Assembly: GCA_964629475.1 (NCBI GenBank)
Contig: CAZVQW010000002.1
Location: 195,067-259,066, forward strand
Length of the DNA stretch: 64,000 bases
Direction of reading: 5' to 3'
From: SMWD01 sp964629475
GTDB lineage: Bacteria; Pseudomonadota; Gammaproteobacteria; Steroidobacterales; GCA-2729495
In this document: positions 63,259 to 64,000 of the stretch, piece by piece
Layout: each line of letters begins with the position of its first letter
Position numbering within the stretch: position 1 is the stretch's first letter
Translations under genes and position numbers: made by a program
The notes under the pieces: model-generated
What the model saw: only the letters and a program-made list of their open reading frames with translations
Database searches by the model: none
Told to the model about the DNA's origin: nothing

Positions 63259-64000
63259 TTATTGCAACCCGGTTCCGGCGATGCCGTTGAGGCCAGTTCC
63301 GGCGATGCCACGCAACCCGGTCCCGGCGATGCCATTGAGGCCAGTGCCGGCAATACCGCGCAACCCGGTCCCGGCGATGCCATTGAGGCCAGTGCCGGCA
63401 ATACCGCGCAACCCGGTCCCGGCGATGCCATTGAGGCCAGTACCGGCGATGCCAGAAACATTAGTAATTTGTCTTCCGGATGTTGCAAAGAATGTGTTTG
63501 CATCCGAATCAGTTGCATACCCTATGTATTCTACGGTTTGTCCGCTAGTTACTTGAGTTAATTGCCCTTCATATAGTGCATTGGATTGGTCAATGAGAGT
63601 TGCTCCGGAATAGACTGAACCAGCGTCGCTCGGATTGGAATCCAATCTAGCTCGAATGTATATGGGTGATGATCCGGCGGTGTACGACTCAGTGAGTTGC
63701 ACAATATAGGTTGCCAGTTGATGCCCTGAATCAATGATCTCGCCTGCAACGGCAACGTAGTCACCAATTGTTAATAATTCGGTTGCGTGGTCTATGCTAT
63801 TTATTGTTATGTTTCCATCTGTTACAGCGATAATTGTCGATACTGGATCTAAGCTTACGACTTGACCATTAATGACGATTTCAACTGGTGATTGCTCAGT
63901 TATTGATGATATTGGTCCAACCACTGCTAGTGGAATCGGTTCGAATGTGGTTGAGCGCAACCCGGTTCCAGCGATGCCGTTGAGACCAGTGCCTGCAATG
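63259..64000 (-). CDS. DUF5666-like protein with GIAGTGL repeats, 5' end outside window
   Basis: The frame is open to the right edge, giving about 246 visible residues of the C-terminal part. A beta-rich domain (VVGPISSITEQSPVEIVINGQ; LLTIGDYVAVAGEIID; YIRARLDS) resembles DUF5666. It is flanked by repeats: at least two GIAGTGL(N/R) units before it (about 63952-64000), and eight after it, GIAGTGLN alternating with GIAGTGLR, ending LQ. The start, and so any signal peptide, is outside the window. Surface or periplasmic location is inference. Its stop codon faces the DUF6502 gene. Confidence 0.65.
   Translation of the reverse strand, partial: IAGTGLNGIAGTGLRSTTFEPIPLAVVGPISSITEQSPVEIVINGQVVSLDPVSTIIAVTDGNITINSIDHATELLTIGDYVAVAGEIIDSGHQLATYIVQLTESYTAGSSPIYIRARLDSNPSDAGSVYSGATLIDQSNALYEGQLTQVTSGQTVEYIGYATDSDANTFFATSGRQITNVSGIAGTGLNGIAGTGLRGIAGTGLNGIAGTGLRGIAGTGLNGIAGTGLRGIAGTGLNGIAGTGLQ
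63262..63453 (-). repeat. Tandem 24/48-bp coding repeat
   Basis: Eight 24-bp units, arranged as four 48-bp pairs, encode GIAGTGLN-GIAGTGLR. The two central 48-bp copies are identical at the base level and the outer ones diverge by a few bases. A further copy starts at the right edge of the window. Near-identity at silent positions suggests recent expansion or gene conversion. Confidence 0.92.

Noticed and set aside
63262..63453. Regular repeats that could suggest a CRISPR array
   Set aside because: There are no unique spacers; units are contiguous, in frame and encode GIAGTGL repeats. No cas genes are present.

Overview
The window is a contiguous piece of a gammaproteobacterial chromosome made mostly of housekeeping genes. 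The evidence is the gene order (ssrA/smpB, ratA/bamE, fur, recN, nadK, hrcA-grpE-dnaK-dnaJ-dapB-carAB-greA, yhbY/rlmE-ftsH-folP-glmM-tpiA-secG-tRNA-Leu-nuoA-N, tRNA-fMet-rimP-nusA-infB-rbfA-truB-rpsO-pnp, gluQ-dksA, smc-zipA-ligA), the tmRNA tag ANDDNYALAA, a BamE lipoprotein and a ZipA division protein. The DNA is moderately GC-rich by eye. Genus or species cannot be named from the sequence alone.

Layout. 1-620: the end of a DUF2975 membrane protein with an XRE regulator. 650-2391: a LAGLIDADG endonuclease gene, a tmRNA gene split by a group I intron, and smpB. 2468-5185: NSS transporter, ratA, bamE, fur. 5324-7890: recN and nadK. 8103-13524: a small unrecognised gene and the hrcA/grpE/dnaK/dnaJ heat-shock cluster. 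13542-19376: dapB, carA, carB, greA. 19455-26100: yhbY, rlmE, ftsH, folP, glmM, tpiA, secG. 26164-40552: tRNA-Leu(GAG) and a complete 14-gene complex I operon. 40778-43260: a small accessory patch with a Rid-like protein, an alpha/beta hydrolase, a PIN-toxin remnant and a VapBC module. 43474-52632: tRNA-fMet followed by tRNA-derived scar sequence, then the rimP-to-pnp operon. 52697-62216: a short PhaR-like regulator, gluQ, a DksA variant with a long lysine-rich tail, queF, smc, zipA, ligA. 62388-64000: a DUF6502 gene, and on the other strand a partial DUF5666-like protein ending in 8-residue repeats.

How the genes work together. Large blocks are translation and ribosome rescue (ssrA, smpB, rimP, nusA, infB, rbfA, truB, rpsO, yhbY, rlmE, gluQ, queF), protein quality control (hrcA, grpE, dnaK, dnaJ, ftsH), envelope work (bamE, secG, zipA, glmM), DNA maintenance (recN, smc, ligA) and respiration (nuoA-N).

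The most unusual features are: the group I intron in the T-loop of ssrA, with a LAGLIDADG gene just outside it; the mosaic of direct and inverted initiator-tRNA fragments after tRNA-fMet; the H1-like DksA with a half-degraded zinc finger; five REP-type inverted-repeat pairs of two subtypes; a second palindrome seen twice that supplies the start of gluQ; a PIN-toxin remnant beside a perfect 26-bp palindrome; and the repeat-bearing DUF5666-like protein.
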